Source: Urophycis tenuis
Lineage: Eukaryota > Chordata > Actinopteri > Gadiformes > Phycidae
Length of the DNA: 64,000 nt
NCBI GenBank assembly: GCA_036785325.1
Contig: JAXIVH010000025.1
Coordinates: 1,666,072 to 1,730,071 of the forward strand
Direction: 5' to 3'
Shown here: one piece after another, positions 12,596 to 31,075 of the stretch
Layout: each line of letters opens with the position of its first letter
Position numbering within the stretch: the first letter of the stretch is position 1
The notes under the pieces: model-generated
Database searches by the model: none
Told to the model about the DNA's origin: nothing
The model's input: the letters and a program-made list of their open reading frames with translations, nothing else
Translations under genes and position numbers: made by a program

Positions 12596-15500
12596 CGTGT
12601 TTTCCTTGTTTACTGTATTACTTATGTCTTAATTATTTGAACTGTAAGATCTCAAATCGCCAAATTCATTCAAGTTAAAGACATGGTTCAACATACCCAT
12701 GTTAATAACCTACTTGTCCTCCAACACCACAACCACCTCCACCCACCCACCACCCAACCCTCCCTCACCCCCCACCCCTCCCCCACCCCACCACCCCCAA
12801 CCCCAGGCGGCACCTGGAGCACATCACCAGCGTGGGCCCGCGGCCGGTGGGCAGCCCGGAGAATGAGGTGCTGACGGTGGCCTACCTGCTGGAGCAGATC
12901 CGGCACGTGCAGGCGGAGTTGGCGGCGGTGGGCGCGCCGCACCGCCTCAGCGTGGACGTGCAGCGGCCCACCGGCTCCTTCTCCATCGACTTCCTCGGCG
13001 GCTTCACCAGCTTCTACGACCGCAGTCACCAACGTGGCCGTCAGGCTGGAGCCCGAGGGCGGGGCCTCGCACCTCATGCTGGCCAACTGCCACTTTGACA
13101 CGGTGGCCAACAGTCCAGGTACCGGGGACGGGGGGGCGGGGGGGGCGGGCGGGCGCCGGGCCCGGGCTACCCCCGGGGGTCGGGTTTCGATGACGGGCGG
13201 GTCTGATTCGGATTTGTTTTGGCGTGCTCCAGGGGGAAGGGTTTGACCGCCACCGGCGTACATTACAAAGAATCAATCAGCGAAGGGTTGAGAATGCACT
13301 CAACTGATTTTTTTTTTTTTAGCTGTCCGAGGGAAGAATCCACCGGCCAATCTGGTTGTTTTTCCGATGCAAGCCTGAATGTTTTTCAACTGCCAAACCT
13401 ACCCGACATTGTTTGGTGGCGGGTGTTCATTTGGGACCCACGGAAACCCTGGCAGCACGTAAACACTCCCATGGCAACCCACGGGCAGCTAGTAGGTTTG
13501 TTGTGGGTGGTGGGGTGGTGGCAGAGCACCCAGCGCTGGCTGGGTGCTGGCTGGTTAAGATTACACTTCCAGACTGGGGGAGAGTCGAGGGGGTGAGGGA
13601 CGTAGCGTGTTTGACCCCCAGCTGCAGGCTTCTGGGTCCGGTCGAACCTGCTCTCTAATGACACGTATCTCAAAAGAAAGAAGAAATTGAATAAAAGTCC
13701 CATCGGATAAAGCGTGACACGAGCTGGACGATAAATGCTGAATAGTGAATGATTCATGGATGATAAAACTAGTCAAAGGCCTAATTCATATCATTTGAAA
13801 CAGGCAAACAAAAGATTTTGTTTCTATGCGTCCAAAGTCTGAGTACTCTTGTTCATCAGTGTTACTGACGATGAACTTATTCAAAGTCAACTTATCGTTG
13901 ACTTTGAATAAGTCAACGACAATGTGGAGCCACTCAGCAGCAGAAGGATTGCGCCGTGATACAAAAAAACACTATTATTTAAAACCACTTTAGAATCGGG
14001 ATTATATGAAAACGGCAAATTAACCGTGGCCTACGCTTTGTTTATGGGTTAACCGTTATGTGAAGCAGCACGTTGAAATCGGTCAGTAATGATCCCCCGA
14101 GCCGTGTCGCAGGGAATGTGTTCCCATGCACCGCTGAGCGCGAGGCGTCGAGCGGCAAAGTGTTTTTATATCGCTCACTTAATGAAGGGGCAGGCGTGAT
14201 GTCTGCAAGACGTGCCTCTGAATATTCATCACCGGCGCAATCAGTGAGCGCCTTGGCGTGACATCGTTTAAACGATCCGCAGTCGAATAACGGAAATGGA
14301 ACAACATGGGAGGAACTTCGTCAGGGGGGTTGCGTGGCTCATTGGGGGGGGGGGGGGGGGGGGGGGGTGCATAGATCGACACGTGGACGTGGGTTCGCCT
14401 TAAAAGGTCACACTTGGGCGCCCCGGTAGCTCACCGGCGTAGAGCGCGTGCCGTTCAGGCTTAGTCACCGACCCCGGGTTCGATTCCAGCCCGCGGGCCG
14501 TTTGCTGCATGTCTTCCCCTCTCTCTCTACCATGCTACCATGCTTTCCTGTCTAATCTCTTCTGTGTCTATCAAATAAAACATCTATCGCGTGAAACATG
14601 CCCAAAAATGACCCCCCCCCCCCCCCCAACAAAAAAAAGGTCATACTTCAATATGCCTCTCTCTCTCTCGAGCATTAAGTGGCGATGACAAGAGGCCGGC
14701 ACAGTGCACCAAGCAAGCCCCCCTCGTCCACGTCCCCAAACGCTCCGATCTGTAAAGCCTGAACGCATGACTCCTTTGTCTGAGGTTTAGTCTTCGTCTC
14801 CTCCTCCTTCTCCTCAGAACTCCATGCTTTTCCTTCTTCTCTCCTTCGTCTTCTGTGCGAATCGCGTCGCTCCAAACCGCTAATCTCACGCTATCACATG
14901 CCTCTCCTCCATTCCGTTGGCCTTTCATAACATTTGGAGGCAGTAACTGGGTTGAGTGGGTTCTCTTCTCCTCTTCCTCTTCTTACTTTCATGTTGGAGG
15001 CTATGGGGCCGTTCGCCCCATGATGTCAGTAGATTGTGTGCCAATAGATTTTGAAAGGAAATATGGTCTGTGGTATTAGCTTTCACAGCCAGTCGTCCAG
15101 CTTGCTACCATGTTGTTGATTCATCACAGTTGCCAAATGTGTTTGAATCCGCTGGTCTGCTTGATAATGGATAGTCTTTGACCCATGTGTGCGTTAGAGT
15201 CAGGAGAGACCAGTTCGGGGGCAAAACATTTACATTTACATTCAGGGCATTTAGCAGACGCTTTTATCCAAAGCGACTTACAAAGAGTACATTTGTCAGA
15301 AGAAGGTGAAATATTTCCTTGCTGCTAATACAGTAAGAAAGTCACCAGAACAAAGTTTCAAGTTTCAAGAAAACTATCATCTATTACATCTAACATCTGG
15401 AATAAAGACTCCATCAATGACCATTGATAACATTATTGAGATGTGATGTGATATGATATGCTGAAAGGGGTGATACATAACCCCCCATGGAGTCCTAAAG

Positions 15501-18147
15501 GAGGTGATGATGTCAACAGGAGAGCTGGATAACCTTTGGGGGGGGGGGTTGAAAGATGGTGAGGATGTGGGTTTGTTTGCAATTTGCATCTGAAAAAATG
15601 GCAGCCATGCTTATGCAGGTGCGCAACCTTGTGATTAGTTAGGGGGAATTTTGGATCCCTTAAAGGGCAAGTAGACGTTATGACTGAACTGTCCTTGTAG
15701 CATCGCACGTGTGCTTATATATGCACAATAACACCATCATCGAAAAAATAAAAATGCAGAGGTTAACTCCCCGCGTAGGCAGATATGTCACAGTTAATAT
15801 CTGTCCGTAGTCCTGCACGCTTGCAGGATTCTGCATCCATGGCACCGGGACGAAAGCCAAGGCAGTTCTGTGAGACGCTGTGGTGCCGGCGGTCCCAGGG
15901 CTGCTGGCAGGCTGACACTTCCTGTTGTGTTTTTTTGTGTGTTTTTTCCTGTGCCGTCCGTCGTAGGCGCCAGCGACGACGCCGTGAGCTGCGCGGTCAT
16001 GCTGGAGGTGCTCCACTCGCTGGCCAACCTGTCCACACCGCTACGTCACGGAGTGGTGTTCCTCTTCAACGGCGCCGAGGAGAACGTGCTGCAGGTGACG
16101 TAGCGGAGCCGTGACCCGCGGTGGCCGGGGCGTTGCGTGCGAAGTGGCGGGAAAAAGCCGCTCTTTAGAATCACACACCAAATGATGTCACTCCCGATAC
16201 AGGATTTCTGCTACTTCCTACCCAGTTAATATAATTATTATTTGGAAGGGCATGAAAAACGAAGAAGACTAATATTGACGTTTAACGCAGGCTAACGTTT
16301 TTGGGTTTGACACAGATTGCGCTAGTACATCCGCGAATTTTGAGTACGTTTTAAGCTAGCCGCGCCGTGTTGCGGTTCTGATCGATGGCGAAGTGGCATT
16401 CGCGGCAGCAAGGTATGTTACATTTGAGCGCGGCTGAGTGTGCTGTCACGCTCCTTCGATCGCCTTTTTTTTGACGTGTCGAGCCATCCGTCGCGGCTGG
16501 GTCGACACCACCTGGAAGTTGCTTCGCTGTTTGTCATTTGACACTTCCATGGCTGCGCTTGTTGTTTGTGAGGCACTTCCGGACGATGATCGTCAGCAAA
16601 TAAATGTAATGTATACGTCTCTTTGACAGGTCATATGATAGTTCCCCCCCCTTAAGGCCGAACTAAGTATAAAAAGGAACCAAAACATTTGATGCAAAAG
16701 TAACTTGTAAATAAACCAGACTACATTCCAAGGCTGATTTGCTGATATGATACTTGTGGTTGCCAAACTGTCAGTTTAATTTGTCAATCTTTTAAGTTTG
16801 TTTCCTCTTTTGAATGTACACTGTCTAATAATCAAGAGATTCCTTCTCAATACTGACCCCTTTGTCCAGTAAGTGAACTGCCTGCTGAGCTTGCGCATTT
16901 GCGTGGGTTTCAAACATAGCAATCATAAAACTAATGTTAGTTATTCTCATTATAATACGTTCAACATACATGCACATGTATGGCATAAAATCTACAAAAC
17001 TACAAAAGTCTGAAAGACCAGACGTTGCCATTATCCACGCTACGCTTGTTCAAATATGAGAAATCACCCCGCAGTCACTAGATATTAACATCAAATTAAG
17101 ACATATTCCTCAAACCACAAACACCACCCACAAACACAACAACAACCAAACCCAACAACACCAACCCATATACTGCAACAAACTAAGTCAGACCCCTCCA
17201 AGTTCTCATACAACCCTCTGGCCTCTTCCCTCTCCCGTCTCCCAGGCCAGCCACGGCTTCATTACCCAGCATCCTTGGCCAAGCAGTACGTGCCTTCATC
17301 AACCTGGAGGCTGCAGGGTGGCGGCAAGGAGTTGTCTTCCAGACAGAACCCACCCAACACAACTACAACCAAGCGTGTGTGTGTGTGCTGTGTGCATGCA
17401 CTAGAATTAAATGTATTAGTATTTCATTGTTTATCTTTCGGTTGATGATAAACCCAAACGGCTTCGTCTGTATGCGTTTAGCGTTCCCTTTTCTCCAGAA
17501 CGCTATCTCTCCATAGCGCTAAAATTTGTTCCAGACACGTAGATCATTACCTTCTCCCCCCCCCCCCCCCCTCCCCGGCGCTCAGACGACCATTCGACCC
17601 TGCCCTTGGCGGCCGAGCTCACGCGTGCGCCAAATGCCTAAACGTTGACGCGACGTTACCCCGCACGCCTCACCCATGTCACACACAAAACACAAAACAA
17701 ACAAAACCAAACCAACCAGCGTCTTCTGGGGTCCGCAGGGCCGGAGAACCCCTGGCTGGTGCAGGCCTACGTGCACGCGGCCAAGCACCCCTTCGCCTCC
17801 GTGTGGGCCAGGAGGTCTTCCAGAGCGGCATCATCCCCTCCGACACCGACTTTCGCATCTACAGGGACTTTGGCAACATCCCGGGTGAGGGCCGCGGCCG
17901 GTCCGAACGGCGCGCGCGGCGATGGCGCAGTGGGTTGGGTTGGGGACGGTGTCAGCGAGTACATGGGGGATGGTTTAAAGGGAATGGTTTTTCTTTGGTG
18001 TCGCGTGCATGAAGTAATATGGGCAGTGTGAGCGTGTGGCTCTCTCTCGCTGGCCGTCTCACGCGCTGTATTGATGTGGCTGTTTTTTTTTATTTATTAT
18101 TGATGGTTCTCACTCGATACCTCTCTCTCTCTCTCTCTTTTTATCTC

Positions 18148-18196
<49 letters not shown>

Positions 18197-18376
18197 TTCC
18201 ATATCAATAAATACCTCTCTGTCTGTCTGTCTTTCTCTCTCGCTCTCTCTATCTCTCTCGCTCTCTCTCTTTCCCCCCTCCAGGCATAGACCTGGCCTTC
18301 ATCGAGAACGGCTTCATCTACCATACCAAGTACGACACCCCAGACAGGATCCTGACCGACTCCATACAGAGAGCTG
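11066..18376 (+). CDS. ermp1: ERMP1 (Felix-ina), ER metallopeptidase of family M28: first six coding exons, 3' part missing
   Basis: Exons: 11066-11340, 12807-13118, 15967-16094, 17246 to about 17346, 17739-17884 and 18284-18376. ATG 11066 was chosen because its frame carries a hydrophobic anchor (about residues 56-78, [18 protein letters not shown]) followed by LQQLV, as in human ERMP1. Exon 2 has [19 protein letters not shown] and the zinc-ligand motif NCHFD. Exon 3 has GASDDAVSC and the catalytic NGAEEN. Exon 5 has [10 protein letters not shown] and exon 6 has YHTKYD. Together these are the M28 metal and catalytic signature. ERMP1 is an integral ER membrane peptidase. Exon 2 carries one extra base, and exons 4 and 5 lack several Gs, so no uninterrupted frame exists as written. 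The rest of the protein, including the multi-pass C-terminal half, should lie beyond the N gap. A CT tract abuts the exon 6 acceptor. Confidence 0.88.
12533..12592. repeat. (GT)n microsatellite in ermp1 intron 1
   Basis: About 60 bp of GT, roughly 200 bp before the exon 2 acceptor. Confidence 0.95.
13875..13913. repeat. Perfect short inverted repeat, 17-bp arms
   Basis: ACTTATTCAAAGTCAAC (13875-13891) is followed after TTATC by its exact reverse complement (13897-13913). It lies in ermp1 intron 2. No transposon ends surround it. Confidence 0.9.
14344..14368. repeat. Poly-G run of about 25
   Basis: An uninterrupted G tract in ermp1 intron 2, just before a SINE. Confidence 0.9.
14418..14580 (+). 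mobile_element. tRNA-derived SINE in ermp1 intron 2
   Basis: The head has a pol III A-box-like TAGCTCACCGG and a perfect B box GGTTCGATTCC near 14477. The body continues with TTTGCTGCATGTCTTCCCC and a CT-rich part and ends near AAATAAAA. This layout is that of tRNA-headed SINEs common in teleosts. The family name was not determined. Confidence 0.7.
15225..15372 (-). mobile_element. 3' end of a retroposon with an (AAATGT) tail, minus orientation
   Basis: On the minus strand it reads GTAAGTCGCTTTGGATAAAA then GCGTCTGCTAAATG and ends in ATGTAAATGT. This 3' core is widespread on teleost non-LTR elements and SINEs. Copies recur at 28100, 37725, 59262 and 63650. Confidence 0.75.
18120..18280. repeat. 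(CT)n tract abutting the ermp1 exon 6 acceptor
   Basis: CT repeats with CTGT and CTCG variants extend to within a few bases of the CAG acceptor at 18281-18283. They serve as an unusually long polypyrimidine tract. Confidence 0.9.
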
Positions 18377-18833
18377 GTAGGCCCCCCCCCAGGCAGTCAC
18401 CAATCACGTGCATCAATGCCTTGCATTTCCAGCCCACATCTGCTCTCTGATGCCTATTATATGATTAAGATATTTTGGGAACGCCTATGTGGATAAAGGG
18501 AGGGGACGGCGATGTCATTGTTGTTTTTCACGTTCCGAAGCCTTTGATGAGTTGGTGGTTACAAAGTCAGGATGGCCTAGTAGACCTGGAACGAGGGAGG
18601 TGGGCGGGGTTCATTTCCTGTCAGACACACACACACACACACACCTCCTGGGAATACAAACTCGTTCCGCTTCCCTTTCAGACTCCTCAGCACTGTGCTG
18701 CTTGTGTCGTTCCTTTGGGTGCCAGGGGATAAAACACACACACACACACACACACACATTTCCACAACACTGCCTGTACTTCATGTGTGGGGACATTTCC
18801 CCCCTCGTCACCCCTAGCAACCGGTCGCCTTCA

Positions 18834-18844
18834 TCTCTCTCTCT

Positions 18845-18884
<40 letters not shown>

Positions 18885-19008
18885 CTCTCACAACTATATC
18901 CATAGAAGTAAACGACAGACCTTAGTTGTCCCCCACTTGAACCCCTGTGGGGCTCTCTCCTGCTCTCTCTCATTTTCTCTCTCTCCCTCTCTCTCTCTCC
19001 TCTCTCTC

Positions 19009-19054
<46 letters not shown>
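18834..19054. repeat. (CT)n array interrupted by the assembly gap
   Basis: CT and CACTCT repeats run straight into the Ns. The long simple repeat is the likely reason the assembly broke here. Ser-Leu open frames across the gap are artefacts. Confidence 0.95.
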
Positions 19055-19254
19055 NNNNNNNNNNNNNNNNNNNNNNNNNNNNNNNNNNNNNNNNNNNNNN
19101 NNNNNNNNNNNNNNNNNNNNNNNNNNNNNNNNNNNNNNNNNNNNNNNNNNNNNNNNNNNNNNNNNNNNNNNNNNNNNNNNNNNNNNNNNNNNNNNNNNNN
19201 NNNNNNNNNNNNNNNNNNNNNNNNNNNNNNNNNNNNNNNNNNNNNNNNNNNNNN
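19055..19254. other. Assembly gap of exactly 200 N
   Basis: The Ns run from 19055 to 19254. The round number suggests a placeholder of unknown true size. The gap separates the convergent ermp1 and ric1 genes, both of which lack their 3' exons. Confidence 0.99.
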
Positions 19255-20823
19255 GTTAACGGAGCGGTCGTGTCCACATACTGTGCAGGGCATGCTTTAC
19301 AAAGGTGTGTGTGCGTGCATATTGTCCATTACATTGCTAGCTGGCAGGCTACGAAGCCATGAGGGATTGCACACAAAGTTGCACAAATGCAGGTTCTGTG
19401 TGTTTTCCTCCTCGATTTCAACCATTTGAAAAAGGGATCTGTGATTTCTTTTTTTTTTTTTTTTTCTCCCCCCCACTCAACCGGTGTTTTGACCCGGCTT
19501 GCAGGTCGAACAGAACCAAAACATACGGCAACCAAAATACAAACTGACAAAACACCTCAAAGCCTGGCATGGGAGAGGGGGGGAAATCAGGGGAGGCTTG
19601 CGTATTAACAGTGCTAAACGGCAGCAGTGCTGCACGGCCGAGGACTGCAGGTTTTCCGTCGTAAGCTCACGCCGGCAGCTCCCAATTACTGTGATGTTCA
19701 CCAAACAGGCCTGTCTGACGGAAACCAACCTGGGCAACGTATTCATCCCCCCCCCACCCACCCACCCCTCGACTGGTGCTGTGAATGCGCCCCCCCCAGC
19801 CCCTTGTGACATTTGAGGAGGTGCCAAACCGCGCTGAGCAGGGGGGGGGGGGCCCTAGGAGGGTGACTGGAGTGTGCGCCCGGCCTCTCTGAGACGCCCG
19901 CACCTTGCTTTGCTTTGGCCTAGCGCCGCGCGCAAGTCACTATAAGTGATGGCTTTCCCCCCTCAGACACATTCGTAGCATTTATTTCATGTGTATTCTG
20001 GCATAATTGCCAAGGACTCGCCATCGAAGGGAGGGTTGGGGGGGGGGGGGGAGGCAGAGAGGAAGGAACAAGAGAGAAGAAAGGGAGGCAGAGGAGGAGG
20101 AGGAGGAGGAGGAGGTAGGAGGAGGTTGCTATAGCTGAACACTTTGGTAACTCGTGCACAACACTGACCTGGAACGTTCGCGCACATGCGCGGTTCCGTG
20201 TCTGGCGTCGTGCGTTTATAACTCAAGATTTCACACCGCCGCCATTCCTTGTGTCGTCCCTTCCCCGCCGATGGGCCCTGCATTATAAATAACACCTCCC
20301 GGTGACACACATACCGAAAAGTGGCTTTTCCCCTGCCACCAAACGCCGTGTTCCCCGCGGTACGCCCGTTATAAATAAACCTCTGCAGGCCGCGGTGACC
20401 TCGTCGGTCGCAGGGCCGGCCGTGGCCCTAGGGGGGGGGGGGGGGACGGTACACACTGGAGCGTCCCTGGGGCCCTTGTTGTGTTGTTGTGTGTGTTGTG
20501 TTGAACACAGGGCAGACTCAAGGACGCCAGGCCCGTGTTTTGGGATTCGCTGCTGCGGCCGTGGTGGCTTTCTTATCCCCCGGAGGGGGTTTGAGCGCTG
20601 TTTGTGGCTGCCGGGGGGGGGCCTCCTTCACCAGTGAGCGGAGGCTGGCTTTGCAGTTTCCCCCTTGAGACGCTGTCATTTGATGCACTCGATAAACGCC
20701 CCGCACGTCATACTGGTCTCGCAGCGCTGTGTACATGTACACACACACACACACGAGATAGAGAGAGAGAGAAGGCACAGGCACGTAGATCAGCGCTCGT
20801 AACACGGGCGGATCGCGGCGCAC

Positions 20824-20861
20824 CACTTCCCCTCAACGCACGCACGCACGCACGCACACGC

Positions 20862-20899
<38 letters not shown>

Positions 20900-20900
20900 C
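20824..20900. repeat. (CA)n microsatellite with an ACGC start
   Basis: ACGC units grade into a pure CA tract. It is intronic or intergenic, to the right of the gap. Confidence 0.92.
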
Positions 20901-23370
20901 ACACACAGGTGCATCACATTGACTTCTGAGGGCCTCACAGAGATGTGCTGACGGGGCCAGTTGGCGAGACGGCGTTGCCTCACGGGGAGATGAGACGGGG
21001 TGGGGGGGGGAGAGAGAGGGTGTGGGGGGGGAGGGTGTGTGTGTGGGGGGGGGAACCCGATCTGACTGCCTGCATGTATTAAAGCCGTTTCCATGAACCT
21101 TCAACCTGCCATGAGAACGGCCTGCGTTGCCACTGTAGAAAGCCAAACAGCCTTAGTTTGCTATTTTGTTTGCAATTCAATCAATTGGGGCATACATTTT
21201 GAATGCATTCTTCAAATGAACAAATGGAGGAGAATAACTAGATAATAATGGATCATCTGGATGGTTTTTTTCCGCTTGGGGCTTATACCTCAAAGTGCAC
21301 ACACACAGTGAAACCTGATACAGTCTCACTAATGTTTTTCCCCCCCCCAAATTCTACGGAGTTGGATAAGATGAGGCAGGCGTGAGGAATGAGATAACAG
21401 GCTGAATGGCGTTTTGTCTCGATTGCCCTTCTACCTTACTCCTCTTCATCACCATCCGCCTCCTGCCTCGTGCGTTTCAGTCCATCTTTTATACAACCAT
21501 CTCTGGTGGTATCGAATTTCCTCTTACCCGCTGACATTTACAACACACGAAACAAACACCCACACCAAAAAAAACACACACACACACGGCGGGCCGAAAT
21601 CAACCTCCTACCTCTACATGTGGAAACCTTAGTGACCGTCGTCATGGCGACCGCGGATGGAAACCAGAGGTTCACATTTCCCGGCGTGTCCCAGTAAGAG
21701 GTCAGGGGAGTGACGTGTGCATGACAAGAGAAACACCTCCAGCAGATTAGCCCATCTCATTTGCGACCTGGGCTCTCGGGTTCTCGTTTCCAACCGCGGG
21801 CGAACCGGCTCGGGCCGTTCAATCAGAATCGATAGCTCGGGTCGGGGCGCGCCGCTCTCTGTTGTCAAGCTAGACAATATGACTCATAACAAACACGCAC
21901 ATGCATTGGACCTTGTTCACGCTTTAAGTGCCACCACTACCACAGCACGGGTCGGGTTTAAAGTATAACTTCCCCGTTTCTACGGTGAACAGCTGAGGTT
22001 GCCAGATTACGCTCTCTAATCCGCGCCGCGCACGGGACGGCCCCCAGCGAGCCGAGGGCGACGTCCTGATGAGAAGGAGGTCAACGTTCAGTTTCCTGGA
22101 TGGGGGGTCCGGTTCACACTCACCAGCTGCCCAAACAACATCCCATAATGAGCCCTTGTCCCAGGCCAACAGGTGGGGACTCTCTGCGTTAATACGACGG
22201 GACGTGTCAAATGAGGCACGGGAAATCAAAGGCAAGGTGTCCGCTGGCCTTTGGCAATTGTGTCATTCCTCGATAGGAATTAATAACCTTTGACGGTGGT
22301 ATCACAGAGGGTAAAAAAAAAAAAAAAAGTATCGTTTTTTTTTTTTTAATATCATAAAGAAAATTGAAAAGCAACCATTTAGGAATAACAGGCAATCGAG
22401 CTCATCCATCACACCGCACATCACTTTCCGGGCCATCCAGTCAGGATCTGTTAATAGCTTCCAGTATAAACTGAAAACCCATTTACTTTCCATCTCGCGA
22501 GGCTTTTCCACCGGGGGGTTTCTCCGTCACTTTACTTTACTTTATAGGTTAGTCTGGCCAGACGGACCCACGCGTTCCTTCACAGCGATACGCCCTGCTG
22601 CTGCCAAGCGGGACCTGGGGCTGGGTTCGGTTCTCCGTGCCGCATCCCGCCCCTCTCAACACCCGGGGGAGCCTAGGGGGTGGCGGGGAACGTTGGGGCC
22701 CGGGTCACGGGGTCGGGGTCGGGGGCCGTCGGCCTTCCTGGTGACCTCATTCTTCTTGAACATCTAATCCACCACGTCAAGGTGTTGACGATCCAGTCCA
22801 CGGCCGGTCGACCTCAACCTGTGATCTCCAACCTCCCACCCTAGCTACAATCACAATCACATCACAATCCTTCATGTCCTGGGTCCTCCGTGTTCAGAGC
22901 ACCATCTGGGGGGGGAGGGGGGTCACTTGACCCTCAGCCCCACTGAGACCTACCATAAATAAACCTGAATGTATACAGAAACTTGAATTGCCCGATTCCT
23001 ACCAATGTCAACACTCAGTGGGTGTCGGGGGGTCAAACGGTGTCATCAGCTTTCAGAGTAAACGGTGACTTGTGATTTGTTGACCGCAGATTCCGGCGTC
23101 TAATGGGTCAATGAGGTCAGTGGACATTTTGGCCGCACATGTCAACAAACGCTAAGCGTGAGAGACGCCAAGCATTGGTTGGGGGCCGCTGGTCCAGCAC
23201 CCCCGTGGTGCATCCCTCAGAATATGAGCCACACAAGCCCACCACCACAGAACCACCTCCCGTGCTCTGCCCGCTTCAAACAGACCCAATCTATTTTTGA
23301 CTCCTGCAGCACTTTTGCAACAACGACAACAACAACATTTTCCTCTGGATTTGCATTCACGGTGCCCTGC

Positions 23371-23371
23371 T

Positions 23372-23402
<31 letters not shown>
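23371..23402. repeat. Poly-G run of about 31
   Basis: One of the longest uninterrupted G tracts in the window. The assembled length of such a run is unlikely to be exact. Confidence 0.9.
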
Positions 23403-23403
<1 letters not shown>

Positions 23404-25069
23404 AGTAGTCAGTGGATGACAACAATTAATTTCCTTTGTATGCGCTCAAACCCCACAAGGGGAAGGGATGGAAAGTGAACTTCTAGCAGTCATTGTCTCG
23501 GTATTTGAGCGCGGCGCTGCCCGCTGCTCGTGGGGATTCGCTGACATTGTATCAGTAACGCTACCTGAGCAAACTTCATCATGCTGTACCGCCCCCCCCA
23601 CCACCACCAAGAAGAGGGGACAATGACATAAATTCCCACAACAAGGCTCCACTCCAACAATAGGTGGTATTCATTTCTTCCAATCCGGCAAAGGGGATGT
23701 GGGCGGGAAGAATCCTCGGTGTAACGATTCTATTCACGAGTTCGCCACAGCGCGACCGTGATCCTCTTGACGCAACGCTTTCAATGCACGACCACCGCGC
23801 GCTTGCTAGCTCTACCGCCATACCGCCGCTGCGTTTGGCGTCACAAAGACCTCAACATTTCTGGTGAGAGGCGTGGCGGCGCCAGCCTCACACCAGCTCG
23901 GCGGGCGCACAACGATAAAACGGAGCGGCCGAACGTGCGTTTTTACCGTGACATCACGAACGAAAGTTCATTGCACTTCGTAGCGTCTTAGTGGCCCCGG
24001 CTTTGGGTTTGCGAGGGGCGAGGCGTTGTTGCTGGGCTGACACCATCTGGGTCTCCAAATGGGAGTCTTTCGACCCGGTTGCATTTTTTAAAAAGAAGAA
24101 AAATGCGTGGAGCTTAAGATTCAGACCAGTGCTGCAAATCTTCGGGCCCCGCTTGGGAATGAGATCAGACATACGGGGGGGGGGCATGCAGGCAGAACAC
24201 CCGTTCCACCGGGCCTCCGAGGTCCCGTCTATAAAAAGGCGTGGATGGTGGTCTGCAACCCCAGTCCCGGTTCCGTTCCACTGATATAGAACTGGAGGCC
24301 CGTCCTGCTGCCAGCGTCACAAGTTCTGATTGCAGAGCAGAGTGTGAGATGTGGAGGGTTTATACCCTCTACATTACCCAGGCCTATTTGAAGTCACATC
24401 CCTCTGCAGGGCCGTGCTTTCTCTGCACTGTTTCTCCCTCTGGGCTTATGTAGCCCGAGATGCCTTTGTAGCCTGAGAAGCTGGAATCTATACTCCGAAT
24501 GCGGGCCTGTATTAAAAGGCTTTAAAGCTCAACCTAACTAATCACAAAATACATTTCGTCCTGTTCCGAGGGGGAACGGGACAAAAAAATATATATTGGA
24601 TACGTAATATTGTCCTCCATATCTGTTTGACGTGCAGTTTGTTATTCGTTTGGTGTAGTCTGAACGCCGGGGCCCTGCTAAATGTTGACATGGTTTAAAG
24701 ACCTCCAAAAGATAACCAGGCTTTAGGTCTGACTGACCTGACTGTTTAAAGACCATTGTACACTGAAGAATGACACACATGGCCGTCGCTCACTCCTCAT
24801 CAAACGAGGGTTAAAAAACACACTGAAGTCGTCTCGGCAGAAGCCGCCCTCAAGCACCGCCTTGTTAAGAGGATGGAGCGAAGGCCAACCAAACCCAACC
24901 AGCTTAGCCCACGACACACAGAGACAGAGACACACAAACACACACAGAGAGGGTGTGACAACAGAACAAGCAGTGCAAGGAAATCGGGGAACAAATGGAG
25001 CTGGAAGACAAGGGTGGGGGGGGGGGGCCTCGAAACAAAGGCGATAAGAGTAGTGCGTCTCCGTCTTCC

Positions 25070-25104
<35 letters not shown>

Positions 25105-25121
25105 GGGAGCCGTGTACACAC

Positions 25122-31075
<5,954 letters not shown>

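Larger units (their letters stand above)
18377..25121. other. ermp1 intron 6 and ric1 intron 2, joined across an assembly gap; no exons seen
   Basis: The left side must be ermp1 intron 6 and the right side ric1 intron 2. I looked on both strands for ermp1 exon 7 onward and ric1 exon 3 onward and recognised none. The stretch holds CA repeats (18627-18643, 18733-18759, 20824-20900), CT repeats, a GAG repeat (20092-20114), poly-G runs including 23371-23402, and the 200-N gap. The missing exons amount to several kilobases of coding sequence. Confidence 0.7.

Noticed and set aside
18787..19429. Long Ser-Leu or Arg-Glu frames spanning the gap
   Set aside because: They are CT repeats read through 200 Ns, with no real coding content.
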